Positions 25,511 through 36,125 of a stretch of 64,000 nt of DNA are shown piece by piece. The first letter of the stretch is position 1; each line of letters begins with the position of its first letter. The notes beneath the pieces were generated by a model, which saw only the letters and a list, made by a program, of their open reading frames with translations, did no database searches and was not told the DNA's origin. A program made the translations under genes and the position numbers. Origin of the DNA: Amycolatopsis sp. FBCC-B4732 (GTDB lineage: Bacteria > Actinomycetota > Actinomycetes > Mycobacteriales > Pseudonocardiaceae); assembly GCF_023008405.1 (NCBI RefSeq), contig NZ_CP095376.1, positions 6,800,501 to 6,864,500 of the forward strand, read 5' to 3'.

Positions 25511-25685
25511 GCCCCCTCCGGCCGGACATGAACCGAAGGGCCCGACCGGGTCGTTCGCCCTGATCCCGGGTTTCGGGACGTCATGAACCGCCGGACCGGC
25601 GTGGTCAACGGCGGCCCGACCACCGTCTTGGGCTTCCCTTCGGCGACCTGCAACACCGACTTTGCCGGGATGCTGACGCCGGACG

Positions 25686-26501
25686 TCAGGGACGGGGTAC
25701 GCCCATCGGGTTCGGCACCGGGACCACGCCGCTGTCGATCACCGCCCGGCTGAGCGGGACCGCCAGCTCCAGCGCCCGCTCGAAGTCGTCCCCCAGCGCC
25801 GCCACCGGCGCGGCCGCCAGCCGATCCGTGTCTTCCTCGACACGGCGGCGCAGGTCCCGGCCCGCGTCGGTCAGCCGGCCGGCCCCGTCGAGCACCCCGC
25901 GAGCCCGCAACCGGTCCACCGCCGCGTCCCACTGCTCGTCCGACCACCCCCGGTGCGGCTGGACGTCCGCCCGGCCGAGCCCGCCATCACCGATGTGAGT
26001 GAGCGTCGTCTCCAGCCCGCTCAACCCCGCGTGCACCGCCGCCAGGACGTGGCCGTCGCCGCGGTGCTCGCGCAGGATCGTCGTCGCCAGCCAGAGCGCC
26101 GCCGCCGGGTCCGCGGGCTTCGGGACCGCCGCCCACGCCGCCGCCAGCGGACGGCCGCCGAAATCGCACGCGCCGACCGCGCGCCACAGCAGCGACGCCA
26201 GTTCCGGCGCCGCGGGCACCGCCGTCGAGACCGCGTCGATCCGCGACTCGAGAACCGCCGCGGGCGAGGCGAACGACCACGCGTCCGGCAAGGCCCGCGC
26301 CACCATCGCCGGCGCGAAGCCGAACAACACCGCCGCCGCCGGTTCCGGGCCGATCGGCCCCAGCGGCGCCAGGCGGCCCGCGAAGTACCCCATCCAGTAC
26401 CCGCGCAGGCCTGCAGCCTTGGCGGCCGCCGCGGTCTCGGGCGCGAAGTAGACGACGGCGTGCAACGGTTCCACGGCCGCCCAGAGCCGGCGTGCGGTCA
26501 T
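25686..26501 (-). CDS. SalK / SCO6745 family protein
   Basis: A 271-residue soluble helical protein. The N-terminus LWAAVEPLHAVVYFAPET followed by GLRGYWMGYFAGRLAPLG and VLFGFAPAMVARALPDAW is the family signature. The family is named after SalK from salinosporamide producers; it is widespread in actinomycetes and its biochemical role is unknown. A winged-helix like region (SDEQWDAAVDRLRARGVLD then GRLTDAG) suggests ligand or nucleic acid binding. The ATG at 26501 has its ribosome site GAGGAG overlapping the stop of the upstream aspS remnant, so they were built as an operon. Confidence 0.8.
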   Translation of the reverse strand: MTARRLWAAVEPLHAVVYFAPETAAAAKAAGLRGYWMGYFAGRLAPLGPIGPEPAAAVLFGFAPAMVARALPDAWSFASPAAVLESRIDAVSTAVPAAPELASLLWRAVGACDFGGRPLAAAWAAVPKPADPAAALWLATTILREHRGDGHVLAAVHAGLSGLETTLTHIGDGGLGRADVQPHRGWSDEQWDAAVDRLRARGVLDGAGRLTDAGRDLRRRVEEDTDRLAAAPVAALGDDFERALELAVPLSRAVIDSGVVPVPNPMGVPRP

Positions 26502-26509
26502 GCTGCTCC

Positions 26510-27170
26510 TCACGGGGTCAGCCGGTGCAGGTCACGCGGGAACAGCGTGACCTCCCGGACGTTGGCGGCGCCGAAGAGGCGCGCGGTCCAGCGTTCCAGA
26601 CCGATCGCGAACCCGCCGCGGAACAGCAGGGCGAAGCTGTTCGAGTAGCCGGGCCGCGCCGGGTCCGGGTGCGTGGAGAACGGCCGGTTCGCCATCGGGT
26701 AGCCGGTGACGAACAGGAACTCCGAGCCGTGCTCCCGCAGCGCCCACTCGGACAATGCGCGTTCGTGCGCGGGCGAGAGATCCGGCTCGTCGGCCGGCAC
26801 GCCGAGGAAGTCCAGCGCCTCGGCGAAGTGGATCTCCGGGATTTCGGCGGGGACGGGGACGAGGTCGCCCGCCATCCCCGCGAGCACGTCCCGCAGCACC
26901 GCCCTGACGTCGTGGTGGTCACGGATGAAGCCCAGTTCGGCGTCCAGGCTGGTGTACTGCGCGAGGTAGGCGGGCCGGCCGAAGTAGCCGATGCCGAAGA
27001 CGTTCGCCCCGGACTCGGTCGCCGACGCCACGATCTCGGGCGTGTGCACCTCGCTGTCCACTGTGGACCGGAACCCGCGCACGGCGGCCGCGGACGCGGC
27101 GCGTGGTCGAGGATCGTCGGCAGCGAAGCGGTGACGACGGGCCGGTAGAGGTCGAACGGCGGTGGCCTCC
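26510..27170 (-). pseudogene. Decayed archaeal-type aspartyl-tRNA synthetase (AspS2-like)
   Basis: The readable parts match the catalytic core of the non-bacterial type AspRS found as an extra copy in actinomycetes: PFDLYRPVVTASLPTILDHA (about 27100-27160, one frame), then after a frameshift AAAVRGFRSTVD, IVASATESGANVFG, YTSLDAELGFIRDHHDV, EFLFVTGYPMA and motif 3 GFAIGLERWTARL. The class II motif 2 (FRAE) region expected between GRPAYLAQ and YTSLDAEL is missing, and about 50 residues are missing before GFAIGLERW. The anticodon-binding OB domain is absent too. With motif 2 gone it cannot activate aspartate in the usual way. It may be a resistance or specialised paralog that decayed. Confidence 0.82.
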
Positions 27171-27202
27171 TTCAGCGTACGACGCTCCCGCAACCCCGTC
27201 GG

Positions 27203-27242
27203 GCGGTTTGTCCACAAGCCGCACCGGTTGTGGACAAACCGC
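27203..27242. promoter_or_regulatory. 15-bp perfect inverted repeat containing two DnaA-box-like sites
   Basis: Arms at 27203-27217 and 27228-27242 pair perfectly (GCGGTTTGTCCACAA and its complement) around a 10-nt loop. Each arm holds TTGTCCACA, the high-GC actinobacterial DnaA-box consensus: 27208-27216 on plus and 27229-27237 on minus. It lies upstream of the aspS remnant, not at a recognisable origin (no dnaA or dnaN here). Confidence 0.7.
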
Positions 27243-27404
27243 GGTGGAGAGCGGCAAATCGGGCTCCCGGTCGGCGGGGGCCGATAAACTGGACCGGGGA
27301 CGCCCCGGGCGGCTCTCTGAACCCGTGCGCTCCCGGGGTTACTCGGCTCCATCAGCGCGTTGCCGGAAACGGTAACCCGCCCGCGCGGCGACCGCCTCCG
27401 AATC

Positions 27405-28610
27405 TCAGCCCCACGCCACCGGCAGCTCCCGCACCCCGTACACGAGCGTGTTGTGCTTGAACGCCAGCGACTCCCGCGGCACCGCCGGCCGCAGGCCGGG
27501 GACGCGGCGGAACAACCGCGTCAACGCCTCCTGCAGCTCGACGCGCGCCAGCTGCTGGCCGACGCACTGGTGTGCGCCGAAGCCGAACGCGACGTGCGTG
27601 CGCGGCGATTCGCGATCGAAGTCGAGCTTGTCCGCGCCGGGGAACAGCTCCTCGTCGCGGTTCGCGGAGTTCAACGCGGCGACCAGCCACTCCCCCGCCT
27701 TCACCGCGCGCCCGCCGACCTCGACGTCGGAAGTCGCGTACCGCAGCACCCCGAACTGCACGACCGAGAGGTATCGCAGCAGCTCCTCGACCGCGCGTTC
27801 CGGCTTCGCCAGCACGACGTCCCGCCCCTCGGGCTGCTCCATCAGGACCAGCGCGCCGAGCGCGATCATGTTCGCCGTCGTCTCGTGCCCCGCCACCAGC
27901 AAGCTGAGCCCGAGCACGACGAGCTCCTCCATCGACAGCGGGTCGCCGTCCGACTCGCCGCGGGAAATCAGCCGGCTGAACAGGTCGTCCCGCGGATTCC
28001 GCCGCTTGTCGGTGAACAGCTCGGCCAGGAAGGCGGAAAGCTCGTCGTACGCCTGCTTCCCTTCCTCGGGGGTGGCGTCGGTGCTGACCAGCAGGCCGCT
28101 CTGCCGCTGGAACCGCGAGCGGTCCGCGTACGGCACGCCGAGCAGCTCGCAGATCACCAGCGACGGGATCGGCAACGCGAAGTCCGCCACCAGGTCCGCC
28201 CGTCCCGGCTTCGCGAGCATCGCGTCGAGGTGGCTCTCGACCAGCTCCTGGACGTACCCGCGCAGCGCCTCCACGCGCCGCACGGTGAACTCCGCGATCA
28301 CCTTCTTGCGCAGCCGCGAATGCGCGGCGCCGTCGAGCTGGATGATCGACCCCGGGCTGACCTCCTCGTCGAGGTCGGCGTTCGGGTTGACGTGCACCGA
28401 AGACGCGCCGCGGGAGCTCAGCGCGCGGTCGGCGAGCACCGCGCGGACGTCCTGGTAGCGCGTCACCAGCCAGGCGTCCATGCCCGCCGGGCAGCGGACC
28501 TGCGACGTCGGGTCGGTTTCCCGCAGCTCGGCGTAGCTCCCGGGCGGGTCGAACGGGCATCCGGCCGGTCGCGTCGTCGGGAGGGCCGGGGTTGCGGATG
28601 CTGCCGTCAC
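27405..28610 (-). CDS. Cytochrome P450 (CYP105-like)
   Basis: A 401-residue soluble P450. The I-helix oxygen motif is AGHETT (240-245), the K-helix ExxR is E276-R279, and the heme ligand is C349 in FGFGAHQCVGQQLAR. It needs a ferredoxin partner; none is encoded nearby. It closely resembles the second P450 at 47002-48189 in the FALPIPSLVICELLGVPYADR region, so they are paralogs. The start is GTG at 28610; ribosome site weak. Downstream it faces the DnaA-box region, and upstream lies an SDR in the same direction, 99 bp away, so they could be cotranscribed. Substrate unknown. Confidence 0.9.
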   Translation of the reverse strand: MTAASATPALPTTRPAGCPFDPPGSYAELRETDPTSQVRCPAGMDAWLVTRYQDVRAVLADRALSSRGASSVHVNPNADLDEEVSPGSIIQLDGAAHSRLRKKVIAEFTVRRVEALRGYVQELVESHLDAMLAKPGRADLVADFALPIPSLVICELLGVPYADRSRFQRQSGLLVSTDATPEEGKQAYDELSAFLAELFTDKRRNPRDDLFSRLISRGESDGDPLSMEELVVLGLSLLVAGHETTANMIALGALVLMEQPEGRDVVLAKPERAVEELLRYLSVVQFGVLRYATSDVEVGGRAVKAGEWLVAALNSANRDEELFPGADKLDFDRESPRTHVAFGFGAHQCVGQQLARVELQEALTRLFRRVPGLRPAVPRESLAFKHNTLVYGVRELPVAWG

Positions 28611-28709
28611 GGCGGATCACACCTCTCTGCCGGTGGACTGGTCTCCCTTCCACCATGGAGAGAACCGGCGCCCCCGTGGGGGTTCCGGCCGGCTTGCGAC
28701 CCGGATGGC

Positions 28710-29438
28710 CTAGCGGGCCCCGTACGCGCCCCCGTTCACGTGCACGACCTGCCCGGTGATGTGCCCGGCGCCCGGCGCGGCCAGGAACACCACCGTTTCG
28801 GCGACTTCGTCCGGGGTGCCGGCCCGCTTGTCGAAGGCGACGGAGACGCGGGCGTTCACCCATTCTTCGGAAACCGTGCCGTGGAAGAACTCCGTGTCGA
28901 GGGTGACGCCCGGCGCCACGACGTTGGCCGAGCCGGCGGCGCCGAGCTGCCGCGCGAGGTCGGTGTTCCACGCCTCGATCGCCGCTTTCGCCGCGCCGTA
29001 GGAGCCGGAGCCCTGCTTCGCCGCGATCGAGCCGAGGGTCACCACGCGCACGCCGTCCGCGAAGCGCGGCTTCAACGCCGTCGTGACCAGGACCGCGGAG
29101 ACGACGTTGGCCTCGAAGTTCGCGCGCCACGCGTCGGCCAGCCCGGCCAGGTCGCCGGGCGCGGGCGCCTCGCGGACCCGGTCGGTGTTGCCGCCGGCGT
29201 TGTTGACCAGGACGTCGACCCGCTCCGGCAGCTCGGCCAGGGCGGCCTGCACCGCCGCCGGGTCGCTCGCGTCGAAGGCCACCGCCCGCGCGCCGATCCG
29301 CTCCGCCGCGGCTTCGAGCACGTCCTTGCGCCGCCCGGTGACGGTCACCCGCTCGCCCGCCGCCGCGAACCGGGCGGCGATCGCCAGCCCGATGCCGGTG
29401 CCGCCGCCGGTGACCACGATTTCCCGCTGTTCGCTCAT
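28710..29438 (-). CDS. SDR family oxidoreductase
   Basis: A 242-residue classical SDR. It has the cofactor motif VTGGGTGIGLAIAARFA, the NNAG motif at LVNNAGG, and the catalytic tyrosine and lysine in GSYGAAKAAIEAW. The C-terminus GHITGQVVHVNGGAYGA is that of 3-oxoacyl reductase-like SDRs. The start M at 29438 was chosen because the residues before it look untranslated. It may share a transcript with the P450 downstream. Substrate unknown. Confidence 0.88.
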   Translation of the reverse strand: MSEQREIVVTGGGTGIGLAIAARFAAAGERVTVTGRRKDVLEAAAERIGARAVAFDASDPAAVQAALAELPERVDVLVNNAGGNTDRVREAPAPGDLAGLADAWRANFEANVVSAVLVTTALKPRFADGVRVVTLGSIAAKQGSGSYGAAKAAIEAWNTDLARQLGAAGSANVVAPGVTLDTEFFHGTVSEEWVNARVSVAFDKRAGTPDEVAETVVFLAAPGAGHITGQVVHVNGGAYGAR

Positions 29439-29612
29439 GCCGCCATCTTCACCGAGGAAAGCGCTTACCCACCACCGGGTTCCCAGCGACCGGGACACGG
29501 AACGGGTGTTCGTCAGGAAAGTTTACGAAGGGGGTTGACGCGCCGCCACCGCCCGGCGAACCTGGGAGCCACGCCGCAGTCATCGTCCGTCCCGTCCCCT
29601 CCCGGAGGCAGC

Positions 29613-31190
29613 ATGACCCGGCGCGCGCTCGTGCTCGTCGTGACCCTGTTCCTCGCCCTGGCCACCGCGCTCACCACCGCTGGCACGGCGAACGCGGCCA
29701 CCACGCAACCGACCTTCCTCACCTTCTACGGCTGGTGGGACAACACGCCGCCCGGCGGCGACATCTCCTACCCGCGGATCCACGACACCGCGGGCGGCAA
29801 GGGCAGCTACGCCGACCCGATCACCTTCGCCACCAGCAGCGACGAACTCAAGCCCGGCACCAAGGTCTGGGTGCCGCGGGTCAAGAAGTACTTCATCATG
29901 GAGGACGGCTGCGACGAGTGTTCCGACGACTGGAACAGCCAGGGCCCGAACGGCGGACCCGGGCTGCGCCACATCGACCTCTGGCTCGGCGGCCAGGGCG
30001 GCAGCGCCTTCGACGCGATCGACTGCGAGGACGCGCTCACGCACTACAACCCCGACAACACGCCGGTGATGGAGCCGGTCGTCGTCGACCCGCCGTCGAA
30101 CGAGCCGTACGACGCGACGCCGATCTTCAACACCGGCACCGGTGAGTGCTGGGGCGGCGCGCAGCCGAACACCACGGTCGGCCAGTACCGCAACGCCTCG
30201 ACCGGCACCTGCCTCGAAGCCCCGGGCAGCGGCACGACGCTGAAGGTGGCCGCCTGCACCGGAAGCGCCGCCCAGCGGTTCACCTTCCACGGCGCGTTCC
30301 TCGTCATCAACGACAAGTGCGCGGGCATCTCGGGCAGCTCGATCGTCCTGCAGACGTGCAGCGGCGGCCCGGCCCAGCAGTGGTCGATCAACCCCGACGG
30401 CACGATCTCCGACATCCAGACGAGCAAGAAGTGCTTCCGCGCCTCGGGCACCACGCTCACCGCGGGCAGCTGCTCCGGGACGCAGGCGCGGTGGACGTTC
30501 ACCGCGGCGGGCAGCACCTCGGGCCTGAGCGTGACGCCGTCGTCGGTGTCGGTCGCGCCGGGCGCGTCGGCGACGGCCACCGTGACGGCCACGGACGCCG
30601 TCGCGCTGTCCGCGAGCGGCGCCTCGGCCGGCGTCACCGTGTCCTTCGCCCCGGCGTCGGTGCCGGCCGGCGGCAGCTCGACGGTCACGGTGGCCGCCGC
30701 CGCCAACGCCGCACCCGGCTCGGCGACGGTCACGATCACCGGCGGGACGAACACCGCTTCGCTGGGCGTCACGGTCACCGGCGGCGGCACCGAAACCCTG
30801 CTGTCGCAGGGCAAAACCGCGACGGCGTCGTCGACCGAGTCGGCGTCCTACCCGGCGAGCGCGGCCTTCGACGGCAACCTGACGAGCACGCGCTGGGCGT
30901 CCAAGGAGGGGTCGGCGTCGGAGTGGCTGCGCGTCGACCTCGGCGCCGCGAAGGCGATCTCGCACGTCAAGCTGAACTGGGAAGCCGCGTACGGGAAGGC
31001 GTACAGCATCCAGACCTCCGCCGACGGCACCACCTGGACGACGATCTACAGCACGACCACCGGCAACGGCGGCGCGGACGACCTCACCGGGCTCTCGGGC
31101 ACCGGCCGGTACGTGCGGATGAACGGCGTCACGCGCGGCACGGCGTACGGCTACTCGCTGTACGAGATGCAGGTGTACGGCACGGCCTGA
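29613..31190 (+). CDS. Secreted multi-domain protein: RlpA/expansin-like, ricin-B lectin and F5/8 type C domains
   Basis: A 525-residue exported protein. Residues 1-28 form the signal peptide (cleavage after ANA). Residues about 35-160 form a double-psi beta-barrel like domain with VKKYFIMEDGCDECSDDW, as in expansin-like proteins. Residues about 180-305 match a ricin-type lectin fold (QYRNASTGTCLEAPGSGTTL and QQWSINPDGTI). A short Ig-like linker (about 310-395) leads to a discoidin/CBM32 domain (GKTATASSTESASYPASAAF, then STRWASKE). This suggests binding and loosening of plant or fungal wall polysaccharide outside the cell. GGAGGCAGC precedes the ATG. The family placement of the first domain is my reading. 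Confidence 0.82.
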   Translation: MTRRALVLVVTLFLALATALTTAGTANAATTQPTFLTFYGWWDNTPPGGDISYPRIHDTAGGKGSYADPITFATSSDELKPGTKVWVPRVKKYFIMEDGCDECSDDWNSQGPNGGPGLRHIDLWLGGQGGSAFDAIDCEDALTHYNPDNTPVMEPVVVDPPSNEPYDATPIFNTGTGECWGGAQPNTTVGQYRNASTGTCLEAPGSGTTLKVAACTGSAAQRFTFHGAFLVINDKCAGISGSSIVLQTCSGGPAQQWSINPDGTISDIQTSKKCFRASGTTLTAGSCSGTQARWTFTAAGSTSGLSVTPSSVSVAPGASATATVTATDAVALSASGASAGVTVSFAPASVPAGGSSTVTVAAAANAAPGSATVTITGGTNTASLGVTVTGGGTETLLSQGKTATASSTESASYPASAAFDGNLTSTRWASKEGSASEWLRVDLGAAKAISHVKLNWEAAYGKAYSIQTSADGTTWTTIYSTTTGNGGADDLTGLSGTGRYVRMNGVTRGTAYGYSLYEMQVYGTA

Positions 31191-31255
31191 GTTGCCGGAT
31201 CGGCAACACGATTTGCCTCTTCGGTGACGTCCTCCGCATGCTGGGGACGTCACCG
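31191..31255 (+). promoter_or_regulatory. Two hairpins before the methyltransferase; the second reaches its ribosome site
   Basis: GTTGCCG/CGGCAAC (31191-31197 and 31201-31207) form a 7-bp hairpin right after the secreted protein stop. A second hairpin pairs CGGTGACGTCC (31222-31232) with GGACGTCACCG (31245-31255). Extending it by one mismatch takes its right arm into GAGGAG, the ribosome site of the methyltransferase at 31266. It may be a terminator, an operator, or a translation switch. Confidence 0.6.
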
Positions 31256-31265
31256 AGGAGGAACC

Positions 31266-31895
31266 ATGGCCCACGCGCACGACCAGCCGATGATCGTCGA
31301 GAACATGCTCAAGCAGGAATTCTGGGAGGAGATGTACCAGCGCGACGAGCACCGGATCTGGAGCGGGAACGTCAACGCGAACCTCAGCTCCGAGGTCGCC
31401 GGGCTGACCCCCGGGCACGCCCTCGACCTCGGCTGCGGCGAGGGCGGCGACGCGATCTGGCTGGCCAAGGCGGGCTGGACGGTCGACGGCGCCGACATCT
31501 CGACCGTCGCGCTCGCCCGCGCGGAAGAAGCGGCGAAGGAGGCGGGCGTGACCGTCCGCTGGCTGCACCGCGACATCCTGAAGTGGCAGCCGGAAGAGCG
31601 GTACGACCTGATCTCGGCGCAGTACATGCACCTGCCGCCGGCTCTGCGCCGCGACGTCTTCACCGCGGCCGCGGCGGCGATCAAGCCGGGCGGGTCGCTG
31701 CTGGTCGTCGGGCACTCGCCGAAGGCCATGCGCGAGTTCGACGGCCAGAAGCCGCCGGAGGAGCTGTACTTCGAGCCGGAGGAGATCACGGCGTTCCTGG
31801 GCGACCCGTGGCAGTGGGTCGTCGAGACGTGCGAGACGCGCGGCGAGGGCCACCACACGGACGCCGTCTACCGCGCGAAGCGGCTGGAGGCATGA
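31266..31895 (+). CDS. Class I SAM-dependent methyltransferase
   Basis: A 209-residue methyltransferase. It has SAM motif I ALDLGCGEGGDAIWLA (about 44-59), an acidic loop VDGADIS and a post-motif DLISAQYMHLPP. It resembles the thiopurine/tellurite-resistance type of small methyltransferase (TehB-like), but the substrate is unknown. GAGGAGG precedes the ATG closely. It ends just before a bidirectional terminator. Confidence 0.85.
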   Translation: MAHAHDQPMIVENMLKQEFWEEMYQRDEHRIWSGNVNANLSSEVAGLTPGHALDLGCGEGGDAIWLAKAGWTVDGADISTVALARAEEAAKEAGVTVRWLHRDILKWQPEERYDLISAQYMHLPPALRRDVFTAAAAAIKPGGSLLVVGHSPKAMREFDGQKPPEELYFEPEEITAFLGDPWQWVVETCETRGEGHHTDAVYRAKRLEA

Positions 31896-31897
31896 GA

Positions 31898-31942
31898 AAG
31901 GCCCCCTTTCACGCGCCCTCGACGCGTGTGAAAGGGGGCCTT
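31898..31942. terminator. Bidirectional hairpin terminator
   Basis: AAGGCCCCCTTTCAC (31898-31912) pairs perfectly with GTGAAAGGGGGCCTT (31928-31942) around a 15-nt loop. It lies between the convergent methyltransferase (+) and protease (-) genes. Confidence 0.85.
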
Positions 31943-31952
31943 CCGGCTTTGA

Positions 31953-32969
31953 TCAGGCGAGCTCGAGGCCGTACGCCTGCAGCTCCAGGGTGAGCGGGTA
32001 GAAGTAGCTGGTCACGGTGTCGCCGCCGGACAGCGTGCCGAGGCCCTTGGAACCGTCGTACGCCGGGCCACCGGAGTCGCCGTGGTCGGTGTGCGCGGTG
32101 GTGCCGAACTCGTGGTTGAGCACGCCGACGTCGAAGTTGACCGACTCGTCGACCGAGGTGACCTCGCCGCTGCCGCCACCGGTGGTCGAGCCCTGCTTCT
32201 CGATCTGCTCACCGACGGTCGGCTCGGCCGCGGAGGTGATCTGCTGGCCGGTGTTGATCTCGCCGGGGCCGGAGCCGTTCGGGCGGGTCAGCAGGCCGGA
32301 GTCGGCACCGGGGCAGTCGCTCTCGACGACCTCGGCCCCGGAGACGTCACCGCCGGACCAGGTGCCGCCGAGGTTGGTGCAGTGGCCCGCGGTGAGCAGG
32401 AACGGCTCGCCGCCCCGGGTCACGTTGAAGCCGAGCGAGCAGCGGCCCTGGCTGTTCTGGATGGCGTCGCCGTCCTGGATGTGCAGCTCGAGCTTGCCGG
32501 TCCGGTGCTCGACGCGGACGCTGTCGCCGTACTTCGCGGCGGCCGCGGACACCTTGTCGGCGGTCTCCTTGCTGGCCGCGTCGTAGACCTTCACCACGAC
32601 CTGGTTGGTCTTGGTGTCGATGCCCCACGCGGTCTGCGGCACGTTCTTCACCGCGTCCAGCTGGTTCTTGACGCCGGTGAGCGCGGCGAAGGTGTGCTTG
32701 ACCTTCTTGGCACTGAGCCCGGCCTCCTGCACCTTCTGCAGCGCGGCGTCGTCGACGACGTTCACGACGGCCTTGCCGTTCTCCAGGTAGACACCCCCGG
32801 AGGCGGCGCCCAGCGTCTGCGCGACCTGGGTGGCGTTGGTGATGGCGTGGGCCTGCATCTCGGCGAAGGCCAGTGGGGACGCGGTGGCCGCCGACGCGCA
32901 CACGCCGCTCGTCAGCGCCGCTGCCGACAAGACGGCGAAGGTCTTGAGAGCGGTCTTCCGGGGAGTCAT
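31953..32969 (-). CDS. Streptogrisin-like secreted serine protease (S1E) with pro-region
   Basis: A 338-residue preproprotease. The signal peptide is residues 1-30 or so. The pro-region (about 35-160) carries the alpha-lytic-protease type repeat AVVNVVDDAALQKVQEAGL. The mature part (from about 165) holds catalytic H196 in LLTAGHC, D223 in GADSGLL and S299 in HGDSGGPAYD. It follows the streptogrisin pattern: a secreted chaperone-like pro-domain and a chymotrypsin-like enzyme. The ATG at 32969 follows GGAGGAAGTTG. Its upstream region has palindromes at 33016-33063. It probably serves protein feeding or autolysis outside the cell. Confidence 0.88.
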   Translation of the reverse strand: MTPRKTALKTFAVLSAAALTSGVCASAATASPLAFAEMQAHAITNATQVAQTLGAASGGVYLENGKAVVNVVDDAALQKVQEAGLSAKKVKHTFAALTGVKNQLDAVKNVPQTAWGIDTKTNQVVVKVYDAASKETADKVSAAAAKYGDSVRVEHRTGKLELHIQDGDAIQNSQGRCSLGFNVTRGGEPFLLTAGHCTNLGGTWSGGDVSGAEVVESDCPGADSGLLTRPNGSGPGEINTGQQITSAAEPTVGEQIEKQGSTTGGGSGEVTSVDESVNFDVGVLNHEFGTTAHTDHGDSGGPAYDGSKGLGTLSGGDTVTSYFYPLTLELQAYGLELA

Positions 32970-33015
32970 CAACTTCCTCCAGTTTGCCGGTTCGAAGCCT
33001 GCGCCGGTCACTTTC

Positions 33016-33063
33016 GTTGCCAAGCAACCAACGCAACACCGACGAAGGTTGGTTAATAACCAA
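33016..33063. promoter_or_regulatory. Palindromes upstream of the streptogrisin-like gene
   Basis: GTTGCCAAGCAAC (33016-33028) and TTGGTTAATAACCAA (33049-33063) are perfect palindromes in an AT-richer stretch upstream of the protease start. They are plausible operators or part of its promoter region. Confidence 0.6.
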
Positions 33064-33180
33064 TAGAATCGGACATACCTCTCCTTCTGGACCCGTACGG
33101 CCCAGCGCCACTCACGCTTTCGGCCCAGCCGGCGGCCTTCGCGACGGTCAGTGGGCGAGCGACGCGGCGGCCGGGCTCCC

Positions 33181-33236
33181 CCGGAACGTCATGAACGAGT
33201 CGTTCACCGCGCCCGACGCCCTGAACGAGTCGTTCA
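33181..33236. repeat. Palindromic repeat doublet A
   Basis: A 56-bp unit holding two copies of the palindrome TGAACGAGTCGTTCA (33192-33206 and 33222-33236), 30 bp from start to start. The whole unit is repeated exactly at 33355-33410. The 33070-33497 gap has no supported gene. Confidence 0.9.
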
Positions 33237-33354
33237 GGCCATCCCAGTAGCCGAGTGCAGCTCTCGACCCGCGCCCCGCTCCCCGCTCACCCGCCGGCGC
33301 GGCGGTGTCCTGCACGAGCACGGGCGGCACCGCCCACTCGCCGGTGCGGGCTCC

Positions 33355-33410
33355 CCGGAACGTCATGAACGAGTCGTTCACCGCGCCCGACGCCCTGAAC
33401 GAGTCGTTCA
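33355..33410. repeat. Palindromic repeat doublet B
   Basis: An exact 56-bp copy of the unit at 33181-33236. The palindromes are at 33366-33380 and 33396-33410. Flanking DNA is only partly similar (a shared GGGCTCC before and CATCCC after). Confidence 0.9.
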
Positions 33411-33497
33411 TGGCATCCCGCGCCCGCTCCGACCCGAACTCGCCGCCTCGGCGACATCCCACACGAGCCGTTTCAGGGCACCCGGACCGCCCGCCCC

Positions 33498-33794
33498 TCA
33501 GCCCTTCGGCCAGCGCACGTGGTCCTCGTACCCCGGGTTCTTCCGCAGGTACCCCGCGATGAACGGGCACACCGGCACGATCGTCCGCCCCGCCGCCACC
33601 ACGTCGTCCAGCGCGCCCGCCGCCAGCACCTTGCCCAGCCCCTTCCCGGCGAACGCGTCGTCGATCTCCGTGTGCGTGAACACCGTCAGCTCGCCGCGCC
33701 GGTCGTAGAACGCCATCCCCGCGAGCTTGTCGCCGACCCACACCTCGTAGCGGCTTTCGTCCGGGTTGTGGGTCACTCGGGTTTCCTCGGTCAT
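33498..33794 (-). CDS. Small GNAT N-acetyltransferase (YidJ-like)
   Basis: A 98-residue minimal GNAT. It has the first strand RYEVWVGDKLAGMAFYDRR, the acetyl-CoA loop DAFAGKGLGKVLAAGALDDV and the C-terminal CPFIAGYLRKNPGYEDHV. This matches the PF14542 group of very short acetyltransferases of unknown substrate. The ATG at 33794 is preceded by GAGGAG. It is separated from the repeats by about 90 bp and diverges from the geosmin synthase. Confidence 0.87.
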   Translation of the reverse strand: MTEETRVTHNPDESRYEVWVGDKLAGMAFYDRRGELTVFTHTEIDDAFAGKGLGKVLAAGALDDVVAAGRTIVPVCPFIAGYLRKNPGYEDHVRWPKG

Positions 33795-33853
33795 GCGCTC
33801 TCCTCGCTCGGGGTTCGTCCCCCATCGTGCGATGGCCGCCCAGCCGGTGCTGA

Positions 33854-36124
<2,271 letters not shown>

Positions 36125-36125
36125 C

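Noticed and set aside
27360..29612. Long plus-strand frame joined to the start of the secreted carbohydrate-binding protein
   Set aside because: It runs antisense through a P450 and an SDR with clear motifs on the minus strand; the true start with signal peptide and ribosome site is at 29613.
33181..33410. CRISPR-like array of 15-mers with 30-bp period
   Set aside because: Only pairs are present, units are palindromic and the DNA between the first and second pair is not spacer-sized; there are no cas genes.
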